64,000 bases of DNA from Costus lasius (taxonomy: Eukaryota > Streptophyta > Magnoliopsida > Zingiberales > Costaceae): the NCBI GenBank assembly GCA_027563935.2, contig CM050446.2, forward strand, positions 109,534,499 through 109,598,498, given 5' to 3'. The position numbers were made by a program, and so were the translations under genes. The notes beneath the pieces were generated by a model, which had not been told where the DNA came from, searched no databases, and worked only from the letters and a program-made list of their open reading frames with translations. Shown one piece after another: positions 24,934 to 36,362 of the stretch. The first letter of the stretch is position 1. Every line of letters starts with the position of its first letter.

Positions 24934-26153
24934 TGTTGGGTGAGTTTCCCTCCTATGTGGAGGATGACTCAGTTGACCCATGTGGAGGATGGCTCAGATC
25001 ATGCCACATGGATGAAGCAGCTCAGTTTGTACACTGCAAAAGATCATGGACACAACCTACAACATCGTGGACACACTGTCCATGATCTGCAGAAGATGGT
25101 GGATTTTCTGCAAAGATCGTGGACACATTCCTGAACATCGTGGATTTTCTGCAAAGATCATGGACACGAAGATCGTGAACACATTGTCCACGATCCTGAA
25201 CATCGTGGATTTTCTGCAAAGATCATGGACACACTGTCCACGATTCTGAACATGGTGGATTTTCTGCAAAGATGGTGGACACAGTCTAGAACTTTATAGA
25301 CACAGTCCAGAAGATAGTGGACACAGTCTAGAACTTCGTGGACACAGTCAAGAAGATGGTGGACACACCTCAGGCTATGGTGGACACAGCCCAGATTATG
25401 GTGGACACATCTCAGCTATGGTGCACACACCCAGATTATCATGGACACAGTGCAATTATCGTGGATTCACAACATCGTGGACTGGTTGTGAATATCATGG
25501 ATGCATTAGTGTATGTTTGACACGTGTTGTTGTCTTTAGGTTTTATTGGGTGTGTGGGTACATGCTACTGTACACACATACACACACACACACTGAAGAG
25601 AACAGACGTGAAAGAAAGAGAGAGAAGAAGTTTCGGCGACAAGCTGTGAACTTAGGGTAGTCTGCTTAAATCGGCCGCCGGCAAGAAGTTCACCGTTGGA
25701 TCAGGCTGAAATTTTAGGAAAAGGTTCGGGACTCAGTGCTCTTTAATCTGAATGGTCGGATCGTCGAAGGTCTCAGTTTCTCGCAGTCAACCCAGAACCG
25801 AGACCCATCATCTTGGTGAAATCTGCACTTTGCTCTTCTCCTATTGTGCTTACCAACTCTGTGTTGATGTTATCTTGAGTTCCAAGTTCATACTTGATGA
25901 TATTGTTATATTCCTAGATGATCTAGGAAGATTTGTAAAACCCATTATCTGATTTAGTGGAAGGTTTTGAGCGGACTTCGGTCCCGTGGTTTTTCCTCCT
26001 CAAGTTGGGGAGGTTTTCCACGTAAAAATCCTGGTGTCTCTTGTCTGTTTGGTATTGTTTTATTCCACTGCCATTTCTGTGTGTTATCTTTGCCGGTAGT
26101 TATCTGGTTTTAAATCTAGCAATAGGGAGTTTTTGCACCCGTCCCTCCCAACA
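24934..26153 (+). repeat. 5' LTR of Copia-1
   Basis: 1220 bp from TGTTGGGTGAG to CCTCCCAACA, followed by initiator-Met primer sites. It matches 60815-61534, the partial 3' LTR. The 5' third is a minisatellite of 'ATCATGGACACGAAGATCGTG' and 'GTGGACACA' words (25030-25500). A short (CA)n run lies at about 25573-25592. Confidence 0.92.
25030..25500. repeat. Minisatellite inside the Copia-1 LTR
   Basis: Higher-order units carry TGGATTTTCTGCAAAGAT, present four times between about 25099 and 25272, followed by a run of 'GGTGGACACA' words about every 20-30 bases to about 25450. The 3' LTR has five such units, so copy number differs between the two LTRs of one element. Confidence 0.8.
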
Positions 26154-26155
26154 AG

Positions 26156-26199
26156 TGGTATCAGAGCTGAGGCTGATTCCCAACAAGTGGTATCAGAGC
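26156..26199 (+). other. Duplicated primer-binding site of Copia-1 (tRNA-iMet)
   Basis: TGGTATCAGAGC, complementary to the 3' end of plant initiator tRNA-Met, occurs at 26156-26167 and again at 26188-26199. The preceding LTR-end word CCCAACAAG is duplicated with it, giving a 32-bp tandem duplication across the LTR/internal border. Confidence 0.85.
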
Positions 26200-26375
26200 C
26201 AAGTTCGTGGTAATCTATTGTATTCGAGATATAGACGTTAGCTCATGTTGTTTGGAGGGTGCGTACGTCGGTGCTTAGCGCCGGCGCGTAGTCTCTCAGC
26301 ATCTTTGCTAATCACTCAGTTTCGAACTAGATAGAGTTATATTTGTTGCTAGTGGGAATCAGCTTGTATTACACA

Positions 26376-27467
26376 ATGGAGGTGAATACAAGTAGAATGA
26401 TTCTATTGAACGGTTCAAATTATCATAAATGGATGGGAAAGATGGAAGACCTCCTTTATGTGAAAGATTATTATCAGCCAGTCTTCCTTAGTGAGAAGCC
26501 CGAAGGTAAGACCGAAGAGCAGTGAGCTATTGCTCATCGGCAAGTGTGTGGCTACATATGGCAGTGGCTGGATGATAATGTTTTGAACCATGTCTGTGGA
26601 GAGACAAATGCAAAAACACTATGGGCAAAGCTCGAGAATATGTATGCTCGAAAGACCGGCAATAACAAACTGTACCTAATGAAGTTGATTATGTCCTTGA
26701 GGCTAAGAGATAGTGATTCAGTTAAAGACCACTTGAATACATTCCAAGGCATTTTAAATCAGCTGACAAAAATGAGAATTAAGTTTGATGATGAGATACA
26801 AGGTCTGCTGCTTCTTTGCACATTGTCGGACTCTTGGGAAACATTTATGATGACTCTGTTCAATTCAGCTTCGGAAGGTGTTATGACTATGGACTTGGCC
26901 AAAAATGGTATCATGAATGAAGAAAAAAGAATGAGAGTACAAGGATATTCCTCCCATTCAGATATGGTGGCTGTCCAAAGACCCGGGAGAAGTATGAGCA
27001 GAGGTCCTAAAGGAAGAGACAAAAGCAAGCATAGTGAAAGAAGCAAGAGTAGAGGCAGCTCAAATAAATTTGCCAACATTGAATGCTATCATTGTGGCAA
27101 AAAGGGGCACATTAAAAGGTACTGCCAAGCATTCAAGAGGGATAATAAGAAAGAAAAAGGCATGGAAAAAGGTGCTGAGAAGAGCACTAAGAAGCCTAAG
27201 GAAGAAAATAGTAGTGATGATGACCTCATTGGTATTACTACTGATAGCTTCTTACTTGTCCATGATAATGATGCAATTAATGTTGCCTCTTATGACATGA
27301 GTTGGGTAGTTGACAGTGGTGCCACTACCCATGCTACCTCCAACAAAGATTGTTTTGTCACCTACACACCTGTCAAATATGAAATAGTGAAAATGGGTGA
27401 CAATACCACCATTGAAGTTGCAGGATATGGTGATGTTTGTTTAGAAACCACAAATGGCATATGCTGA
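26376..27467 (+). pseudogene. Copia-1 Gag and protease, broken
   Basis: The frame opens at an ATG 176 bases after the second primer site. It encodes a Ty1/copia Gag ('NGSNYHKWMGKMEDLL', 'LENMYARKTGNNKLYLMKLI') with a CCHC zinc knuckle CYHCGKKGHIKRYC at about 27085. The protease follows, with the catalytic motif in 'WVVDSGATTHAT' at about 27303. A TGA at 26523-26525 stands where relatives have Trp, and a frame change near 27455-27467 separates this part from the integrase part. It resembles the TNT1/Tork side of Ty1/copia. The protein would assemble particles and process the polyprotein, but this copy cannot do so unaided. Confidence 0.88.
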
Positions 27468-28854
27468 CTCTTAAAAATGTGAAGCATGTTCCCAACATTT
27501 GCTAAAATTTGATTTCCGTGGGAAAGCTTGATGATGAAGGTTACTGCAGCACTTTCAAGAATGATGATTGGAAGCTTAGTAAAGGTGCTATGGTTGTAGT
27601 AAAGGGAAAGAAGATGTCTTCTTTATATGTCTTGCAAACAAAGCTTCCCAAAGACATTATTAATGCTGTAAAGAATGAAGAAATTGAATTATGGCATAAG
27701 AGGCTATGCCATATGAGTGAGAAGGGTATGGCTGAGTTGGCCAAACAAAAGGTTATTTCCAGGATTCAAAATAACCAATTGAAAAGGTGCTCTCATTGCA
27801 TGGCTGGGAAGCAAACCAAAGTTTCCTTCAAAAGTCAATCTTCTTCAAGGAAGCCAAATGTACTTGATCTAGTACATACTGATATTTGTGGTCCTCTAAA
27901 GAAAAGAACTTTGGGAGGTTCCCTCTACTTTATCACATTCATTGATGATCATTCAAGGAAGACATGGGTCTATATCTTGAAGACAAAAGATCAAGCCTTG
28001 CAAGCTTTCAAGCAATTTCAAGCCTCAGTTGAGAGAGAAACTGGGAAGATATTAAAATGCATTAGAAGTGAAAATGGAGGTGAATACATTGGGCCTTTTG
28101 ATGAGTACTATAGAGAACACGGTATTAGACATCAAAAAACACCTCCAAAGACTCCTCAGCTGAATGGTGTGGCTGAGAGAATGAATAGGACATTGATGGA
28201 GAGAGTCAGGTGCTTACTGTCACATGCCAGATTACCTAGATCTTTTTGGGGTGAGGCTTTGGATATAGTTGTACATGTTCTAAACCGCTCACCATGTATT
28301 CCTCTGCAACTTGAAGTTCCAGAGAAGGTTTGGTCTAGTAAAAATGTGTCTTATGCACATTTAAGAGTTTTTGGATGCAAAGCTTATATCCATATACCAA
28401 AAGATGAGAGATCTAAAATGGAAGTGAAGACCCGGCAGTGCATATTCCTTGGTTATGGCCAAGATGAATTTGGATACAAACTGTATGATCCTGCTCAAAA
28501 GAAAATTGTTAGAAGCAGAGATGTGGTATTTGTAGAAGACCAAACAATACAAGACATCAACATGAATGAGAATGAGTCTTCTCAACATGATGATAACTTG
28601 ATTGAGTCAAATCCGGCTTCCCCTACACTTGAGCCTATCCAAGCTGATACACATGGTAACCACTATGACTTGGCTGAAATCAGTTCTCCTCCACATACTG
28701 AGGTGCAGGAAGAAGATGATAATGATGGTACTCAGCCCATTGAACCTAATGCTTCAGAATTTGATATACATCTTAGGAGGTCCACTAGAGACAAACAGCC
28801 TTCCACCAAGTACTCCCCAAGTGAGTACATGCTGTTGACTGACGGGGGAGAACC
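27468..28854 (+). pseudogene. Copia-1 integrase
   Basis: Second frame of the polyprotein, with a TAA at about 27503 in 'VPNIC*NLISVG', then open to the insertion site. Visible are the GAG-pre-integrase zinc region (WHKRLCHMSEKG... CSHCMAGK, about 27690-27810), the catalytic core with HTDICGPL, FIDDHSR and the 'NGVAERMNRTLMERVR' segment, then a C-terminal 'LRRSTRDKQPS' linker typical of copia. The frame is cut within GGEP by the Athila-like element. The first bases of the target duplication (GAACC, 28850-28854) are the last native bases here. Confidence 0.88.
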
Positions 28855-30537
28855 TGATGACACTAAAATTCATAGTATATTTTGTGTCATTTCATGTGTC
28901 TTTTTGTGTCATAATTATACTCTTTTGCTTGTTTTTAAGCCTTAATTGTCAAATATTGCAGAATCTACACCATCTCTTGTTTTTGATCATTTTCAGGTTA
29001 AAAGTGTCATATTTTGATGGATTTTGAAAGATTTGAGCACACCAATGGATTCCAGACGTTGAGACGAAGTTCCATGTCAAATTTCATGAAATTCGGAGCC
29101 AATTTGCAAAAATACGGCATTACCGTATTTTTGGGAACAACTGTCACGGTACCGTATTTTTGGAGGATTTTAAACAGCAAGTTTCTAAATTTTTGGGCAA
29201 AATACGGCACTGCCGTATTTAAAATACGGTACCGTATGTTAGACTCAGTTTTCTGATTTTTCCGCCCGAATCTTGCGTGGACTATATCTTTTGATCCAGA
29301 AGTCTAAATTGAGATCCGAAAGTTGCTGCGAACGCATCGTTAAGAGGAGAAGACACACGAAGTGAAAGCCCTAATTTTTATTACCAATCCAGAGAGTAAT
29401 CGAATGAGGCGTCTTTAGGGTTCGGCCTCATGCCGAGAGGCGTAGAGACCACCTCTGGCTGCGATTATTACACTGAAGCTTCGCTTGGAGTAGGAGAGGA
29501 TACCCCAAAAGTTTCAGATCGAAAGGAGTCCGATCGAGGGAAAAATCAACGAAACAGTGGGTGACGCCATTGTTCATCGCGTTTCCAGCATATTACGGTG
29601 CTGTAATCGAAATTACAGCACCGTGTTCTGTAATTTCTTCCCTTTTTCTTCGATTTCTATTCATCTGAACTATGGTTTATTGTAATCTTACCTCCATGCT
29701 AGCTTAGACATATTATGGGACATGGGGAGTAATTTTCCTTGATTTTTAATGACTAGATGACTTTTATTTTGTCATAATAGTTTTGTTATGATAATTTTAC
29801 TTATGTGATGATTGTCTTTAATTCTCCTTAGTTTTATAAATATCAGCATGTTTTAGAATTTTGCGAAATAGACTAAGAGGTTGATTGTGAAATTCGGAAC
29901 CCTAGAAATCATCGAGTTTGGAACTTATCGTAAGAGATTAGGTTTGTTCTTTGAATTCTGATTTTTAGTGATTTTATTGCCATGTTGATAATTTGAATCT
30001 AGGATGAGTTATTGTGTTAGACTTGATTTGATGCTGTAAGAGATTGAGTATCGAGTCGTCAGAGAACCTTAAGTAGAACCTGTGTTGAGTTTCAGGATGC
30101 ACGAGAGTGATTCTTGAGATTCCACTTGAGATGTTTGACTTAGAATTCGGATGCACGAGAGTGATCCTTGAGTTCTTTGTTCAATGATTTACTTATTTTC
30201 AGCATTGGATAGATCTTGCACAAGAGTGAGGATTGGTCCTTTGTATGATTGTCTGCGCGAGAGCGAGATGATCCTTTTATGAAGTAGATTAAATCTTTAT
30301 CATAATAAAATTTGACTGACAGCCTTTATTTCCTTCCAGTCATTAGAATCAAGATGGATGAACCCCTAGTCCCAGTTTTCTTTTCTGATATTTTCCCGTG
30401 CACTTTTCGATCGTTTGCTATATCATATTCAGTTTGCTTAGCTAGTGAGAAAATAATTATTTGGTACTTAACACGTAGGTCTCTGTGGTTCGATATTTTT
30501 ATTACTTCAAAGTATCCGTGCACTTGCGGACACAACA
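28855..30537 (+). repeat. 5' LTR of the family-A element
   Basis: 1683 bp, TGATGACAC...CACAACA. It includes ACGG/CCGT dyads at about 29110-29240 (TACGGCACTGCCGTA and ACGGTACCGT) and a further dyad at about 29593-29625. Confidence 0.95.
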
Positions 30538-30543
30538 AGTTTT

Positions 30544-30561
30544 TAGCGCCGTTGCCGGGGA
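30544..30561 (+). other. Primer-binding site of the family-A element (tRNA-Asp)
   Basis: TAGCGCCGTTGCCGGGGA, one base (G to A) from the expected complement of the plant tRNA-Asp 3' end. It begins six bases after the LTR. Confidence 0.85.
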
Positions 30562-30816
30562 CCTTAGTTTTGTTAATATCAAAATAGTTATTAGTATTGC
30601 TAGACTAGGTTTTATTTGTTTTAGAGTTAACTTTGTTTTTTTTTCTTTTTGCAGGTTTTGGATTTTCAAAGTTGTGACAGAACTGTGATTTCTAAAATTT
30701 ATGAATTTGCTTGTGTTTTATATTTTCTATTTTTGTTATATATTCTAAAAATAAAAAAAAATAATTTGATTGATTGGTGTTGGATTATCTTTCTACTCTT
30801 GATAGATTTGATAAAT

Positions 30817-32010
30817 ATGTCTTTTCATCACAATTCATGGGCATCTCAAAGAAGTAAGGTATACATGCCACAAGATAAGTATGATTCAATGAGCACACTC
30901 CAAGATACGTTTAACTCTTATATGTACTCTCTTTCTTCTAGTAGATGTGATATTTGTGGATATTTTGATCATTATACCTCTGATTGTCAATTTTTAAATC
31001 CCAATTTATCATGAAAAGAATCTTATCAATTGTATTCTAGATGGGAAAATCATCAAACTTCTTTTTCTAATGATTGCTTAAATCATGTTTTTGAACCATA
31101 CTTTGAGGATACTGAAAAATCTAGCTTAGAGTTGATGTTTGAAAAATTCATGAAACAAAGTGAGGAGGCACATGAGACCCATAAACATAGAATGGATAAT
31201 ATGCATGCTCTTTCTGAAATTCTAGAAACCCAGTTAGCAGAGCAAGCTTGTTTATTTGAGTTTGAAACTGAAGAACTTGATTTGGAAAAATCTCCCTCTG
31301 ATTATGATTATTTTGAGATTGAGCCTTATGTGAACATTAATGCATCTCACTTTGATTTTGATAATTGTGAATTAGATTCTTCTGATAATTTAATTATGGA
31401 AAAGATTGAGGAAATTGAAATTGAAAAACTCTCTTTTGATGATATTGATTCTTTTGATAATATGTTATTTATGGTTAAATCTGATGAAGGATATGAGGGG
31501 ACTAATTTAGAAAAATCTTATTCTAGTTTTGTTGAAAATTTTGAAATTGATGAATTACCTAATTGTGAGCATGAAGGACTTGAAGAAAATTTGGATTTTG
31601 CAAATATTGATGAATCTCACCATGATGATGTTTTGCCCATATCTATTATTGACTCTTGTGATTTATTTGAAAAATTATGCTTTGTTGAGAAGTCTAATTT
31701 GAGACAGAAAATTTATTTTGATGATCCAATGCTTATATCATTTGATCAAAGTCTTATTGCACTTGAAGATATAAATTTGAAGAAAGGACTTATGATTTTG
31801 CTTTCTGATAAATATAGAAAAATCATTGAATATCCTTTGATTGGAGTTGAGAATTTTGATTTTGATTCCCACATATTTGAGAAAGCCATGTCGATCTTGA
31901 TTTACATGAAATTATGGATATTTGGATTAGTGGCTAAACTTTTTGGACAGCGGAAAAGGAAAAAATTGTTTGCTATATATTTTGGTACTGATTCACCTGC
32001 TTCACCATGA
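30817..32010 (+). pseudogene. Family-A Gag-like frame, capsid part reduced, one internal stop
   Basis: The frame starts at ATG 30817 and runs to TGA 32008-32010 with one internal TGA at 31012-31014. A CCHC knuckle (CDICGYFDHYTSDC) sits unusually early, at residues 44-57. Then come 'LELMFEKFMKQSEEAHETHKHRM' and 'LETQLAEQA', the counterpart of the 'LEEMFEKFMGKQM...LETQIAQQA' segment of the Gag at 49116-50013, followed by a long acidic tail rich in Asp, Glu, Phe and Ile. The usual capsid region upstream of the knuckle is missing. It is not certain that the product would act as Gag. It may be a remnant kept only as sequence. Confidence 0.7.
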
Positions 32011-32048
32011 GATTTGAGTTTTGGTCAAGCTAATGACCTAAAAATTAG

Positions 32049-32071
32049 CGCTTCTTGGGAGGCAACCCAAA
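32049..32071 (+). other. Conserved post-stop hairpin, family A
   Basis: GCTTCTTGGGAGGCAACCCA: arms TTGGG (32055-32059) and CCCAA (32066-32070). The motif follows the Gag-like stop by about 40 bases. The same motif follows the pol stop of the minus-strand Athila at 45296-45313, so family A probably lost pol between gag and this site. Confidence 0.6.
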
Positions 32072-33600
32072 CACTTTTGCTTAGCTTAGTTTCTTTTATC
32101 TTGGTTTATTTTTAAAATTAATTTTTCTGCTCTTTTTGTAAAAAAAAAAAAATTGCGCAAAATACGACACTGCCATAATCATCTTCACGGTACCGTATTT
32201 CTGCTGATTTCTGACCCGAGAGTTTTATGCATATTACGGCATTGCCGTAAGGAAATGCACGGTACCATATTTCAAATCTGCAAATTGCTTATTTGAGTAG
32301 GTGTTTTCTCGCTGTGATTTTAAGAAACTGGGTTAGAAGAATTTTTGATCTTTGGCACCATCACAAAGTACTCATCTTTGTCTATCATCTGGATATTTTT
32401 GCAGAATTTTAAAGTCCATGGATCATTCTAAAACACCTAGCAACTTTTCGATTCCGATTAATTTCTGCAGCAGTTTTCTTCTGACTAATCTGAATAGCAC
32501 TTTTGCTGCAAGTTTTTAAGATTCTTAAATAACTTAAAACCCAGATTTTTCACATGGAATATGAAGAACATGTGTCATTCTATCTTATGGATTAATTGTT
32601 TTCATGATTTTATTTTCTGATCATTTTAGGACACATGACAACTTTTTGAATCTGATTAACTTTTGTGTAGTTTTGTAATCTGAGTAGCCTTCTTTCTGTT
32701 GATACCCTAAATTCCTGACAGATTTTGATTCTTTAATTTTTATACTTCTGAAAAGAACATATCTTATTCTACAACTTGGTTCTGTCCATTTTCTATTTGG
32801 ATCATTAAATTTTATTCTAGGGTATGGCTACTTTTCATAAAAAATTCAAAAACTGCTTGGTTTGCTTTCTACTTGTTATTGCTTCTTTTGACTCCAGATT
32901 CAGAAATCTTCAAAAGCAACTGTCTTCCACCCCTAGCTACCACTGCATCTGCCTCTAACATCACTGTTTCTAGCCGTCGACACTGGATTATACTATCTAC
33001 AGATTCTTACTTCTTCTACTGCCTTTATTTCCATTGATTTGATTTATTTATGTAGCAGAATCTTCATTAGTGACTGATTTTCTTTGCAGTGGATTATACT
33101 ATCTGCAGATTCTTACTTCTTCTACTGCCTCTATTTCCATTGATTTGATTTATTTATGCAGCAGAATCTTCATTAGTGACTGATTTTCTATGCAGCATTA
33201 TCTCTTGCGCCCACCAGCCGACGATCTCACCTCCAGGACTGTAGTCTCTAGCAGGCCACTAGAGATTACTCACTCTACTGTCGGCATCACCATCATTGCT
33301 AGGAGCACTTCAACTAGCCTCTATTCACCCTCTGCTTCTCAGCTACATCAGCTCTTTTCACCGGCATTCTTCTAGACCATCGATGATATATCTGATTATT
33401 CTTTGAGAAAATCATTTCTATCATTATTATTTTAGAGACTATTTTTAAAACTGAGCCTCATGTATCTTTAATTGTGCAGGTAAAATTTTTAAAAGGCACA
33501 CCTTTGGACCTTGCAGCATTTGCCCCGACACTATTTTTGGTCTGAGCCTTATGTGTTTTTGGTCAGAGCTTGCTATATAGTTTTGTGAGTATCGTTTGCA
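32072..33600 (+). mobile_element. Family-A non-coding internal region with dyads and a 106-bp duplication
   Basis: Mostly T-rich non-coding sequence. Dyads of the ACGG/CCGT type lie at about 32160-32275 (for example TTACGGCATTGCCGTAA). A 106-bp unit is duplicated at 32984-33195, and each copy ends in a pyrimidine tract plus TGCAG that looks like a 3' splice site. No remnant of the env-position ORF was found here. Confidence 0.65.
32984..33195. repeat. Two-copy 106-bp tandem repeat in family A
   Basis: Units at 32984-33089 and 33090-33195, nearly identical (TGGATTATACTATCT...TTTTCTNTGCAG). Confidence 0.85.
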
Positions 33601-34126
33601 CTCTCTAGATTATTTCATATGGTTGCATCTTTGATTTGCTTTAGATGTATCATTCACTGAGATTTCTATTCTATGAAGTTGCTTGAGTCTATCATGTCAC
33701 ACTTTTGACTATGATTGTTTGAGTTTCATGCTTCACACCTTTTGCATTGATGATGATATTTTTGAGGTTTAAAAATTTTATGACTTGAATCCATGTGATG
33801 AAAGATGAGTAGATTTTTCTATGATGATGAATGTTCATGCATGCATGCCTATGAATGGAGATATACCTATTATGTTGAATTTATATCTTCAATATATATC
33901 TACTTGTTGAAATTATTCATTGATTGATGCATAAGGTTTTGGGTAGGTATGTTGTTTGATGGATGCAATCTAAGAGTGAAGCATCTTTCTTGAATAAAAT
34001 GAGCATATGAGTGTAATTTTTGAATTAATGTCAATTGATTAACCTGGTTGATGTTTAGTCTATTTTATTATTTGTTGGGAAGAAAGAATCCAAGATCCAC
34101 AAATAAAGAGAGAGACTCCCCTACTT

Positions 34127-34247
34127 GGCACTGTGTAAAATTGACAGTGGTACCTAAGAGATGGGTTGAAGTCTGTAAAAAAAAAAGAGTGAGAGAAAAA
34201 GAAAATGACTCCTCTACTTGGCATTGTGTAAAATTAACAGTGGTACC
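34127..34247 (+). other. Tandem pair of covarying stem-loops (family A)
   Basis: Copies at 34127-34154 (stem CACTGT/ACAGTG) and 34220-34247 (CATTGT/ACAGTG, one G-U pair), each followed by GTACC. They are embedded in the conserved 'CTACTTGGCA' and 'GTTGAAGTC' context shared with 9569-9674 and 42125-42247. Confidence 0.6.
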
Positions 34248-34642
34248 GAAGACAAGAGTTGAAGTCTAAAATAAAAAGTATGTATCTATGTGGGTATATG
34301 CTATCTATGCAAAAATAAAAAAAAATAAAAAAAAGAGAGTGGGAAGAAAAGAAAGATTCTGTGTGGAAAAAGATCTAGGAGACTTTATTCCTGTAAACAA
34401 AGGTTTGATAGATTTAAACTGAAACTTGGGTGAATTCATGAGACTGAAATTCTTTTCATTATGCGAGTTGCGAAGTTTTAGTTGATCAAAGTTGTAGATC
34501 TTAAAGATTAATTTCAGAGGACGATGTATTTATCTGAAATTTTATGCAAAAAGTTGGTGGAATATTTCATGAATGATTATATTTTAGAAATTTATTTTTC
34601 ATAAAAGAGCATATTTTTCATACTTAGCATTGTTCTTATTTA

Positions 34643-34662
34643 TTTGCTTGAGGACAAGCAAA
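34643..34662 (+). other. PPT-proximal hairpin, family A
   Basis: A perfect 8-bp stem, TTTGCTTG and CAAGCAAA, with loop AGGA. It lies 18 bases before the 3' LTR, where plus-strand priming is expected. Confidence 0.65.
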
Positions 34663-34680
34663 GTTTGAGCCTTATGTGTT

Positions 34681-36362
34681 TGATGACACGAAAATTCATA
34701 GTATATTTTGTGTCATTTCATGTGTCTTTTTGTGTCATAATTATACTCTTTTGCTTGTTTTTAAGCGTTAATTGTCAAATATTGCAGAATCTACACCATC
34801 TATTATTTTTGATCATTTTCAGGTTAAAAGTGCCATATTTTGATGGATTTTGAAAGATTCGAGCACACCAATGGATTCCAGACGTTGAGACAAAGTTCCT
34901 TATCAAATTTCATGAAATGCAAAGCTAATTTGCAAAAATACGGAAGTACCGTATTTTTGGGAACAATTGTCATGGTACCGTATTTTTGGAGAATTTTAAA
35001 CAGCAAGTTTCTGAATTTTTGGGCAAAATACGGCATTGCCGTATTTAAAATACGGTACCGTATGTTAGACCCAGTTTTCTAATTTTTCCGCCCGAATCTT
35101 GCGCGGACCATATCTTTTGATCCGAAAGTCCAAATTGAGATCCGAAAGTTGCTGCGAACTTGCCATTAAGAGGAGACGACAAAGAAGTGAAAGCCCTAAT
35201 TTTTATCACCAATCCAGAGAGTAATCGAAGGAGGAATCTTTAGGGTTTGGCCTCACGCCGAGAGGCGTAGAGACCACCTCAGGCCGCGATTTTTACACTG
35301 AAGCTTTGCCTGGAGTAGGAGAGGATACCCCAGAAGTTTCAGAACAAAAGGAGTCCGATAAAGGGAGACATCAATGAAACAGTGGGTGACGCCACAGTTT
35401 TTCGCGTTTCTAGCATATTACGGTGCTGTAATTTTGATTACAGCACTGTGTTCTGTAATTTCTTCCCTTTTTCTTCGATTTCTGTTCATCTGAACTATGG
35501 TTTATTGTAATCTTACCTCCATGCTAGCTTAGACATATTATGGGACATGGGGATTAATTTTCCTTGATTTTTAATGACTAGATGACTTTTATTTTGTCAT
35601 AATAGTTTTGTTATGATAATTTTACTTATGTGATGATTGTCTTTAATTCTCCTTAGTTTTGTAAATATCAGCATGTTTTAGAATTTTGCGAAATAGACTG
35701 AGAGGTTGATTGTGAAATTCGGAACCCTAGAAATCATCGAGTTTGGAACTTATCGTAAGAGATTAGGTTTGTTCTTTGAATTCTGATTTTTAGTGATTTT
35801 ATTGCCATGTTGATAATTTGAATTTAGGATGAGTTATTGTGTTAGACTTGATTTGATGCTGCAATAGATTGAGTATCGAGTCGTCAGAGAACCTTAAGTA
35901 GAACCTGTGTTGAGTTTCAGGATGCATGAGAGTGATCCTTGATATTCTACTTGAGATGTTTGACTTAGAATTCATATGCACGAGAGTGATCCTTGAGTTC
36001 TTTGTTCAATGATTTACTTATTTTCAGCATTGGATAGATTTTGCATGAGAGTGAGGATTGGTCCTTTGTATGATTGTCTGCGCGAGAGCGAGATGATCCT
36101 TTTATGAAGTAGATTAAATCTTTATCGTAATGAAATTTGACTAACAGCCTTTATTTCCTTCTAGTCATTAGAATCAAGATGGATGAACCCCTAGTCCCAG
36201 TTTTCTTTTCTGATATTTTTCCGTGCACTTTTCGATCGTTTGCTACATCATATTCAGTTTGCTTAGTTAGTGAGAAAACAATTATTTGGTACTTAACACG
36301 TAGGTCTCTATGGTTCGATATTTTTATTACTTCAAAGTATCCGTGTACTTGCGGACACAACA
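34681..36362 (+). repeat. 3' LTR of the family-A element
   Basis: 1682 bp, collinear with 28855-30537, differing by scattered substitutions and one net base of length. It ends CACAACA directly before the second GAACC. Confidence 0.95.

Noticed and set aside
24578..25134. Plus-strand frames of 121 and 183 codons
   Set aside because: Antisense shadows of the protease-like fragment running on into the Copia-1 LTR. Codon pattern and homology are on the minus strand.
25030..25500. Regularly spaced repeats that could suggest a CRISPR-like array
   Set aside because: Units are degenerate, spacers are themselves repeats, and the array sits inside a plant LTR present in two copies.
30312..30688. Open frames at the end of the family-A LTR, repeated at 36137-36370
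   Set aside because: They lie in or across LTR and primer site, are conserved only because the LTRs are copies, and have no domain.
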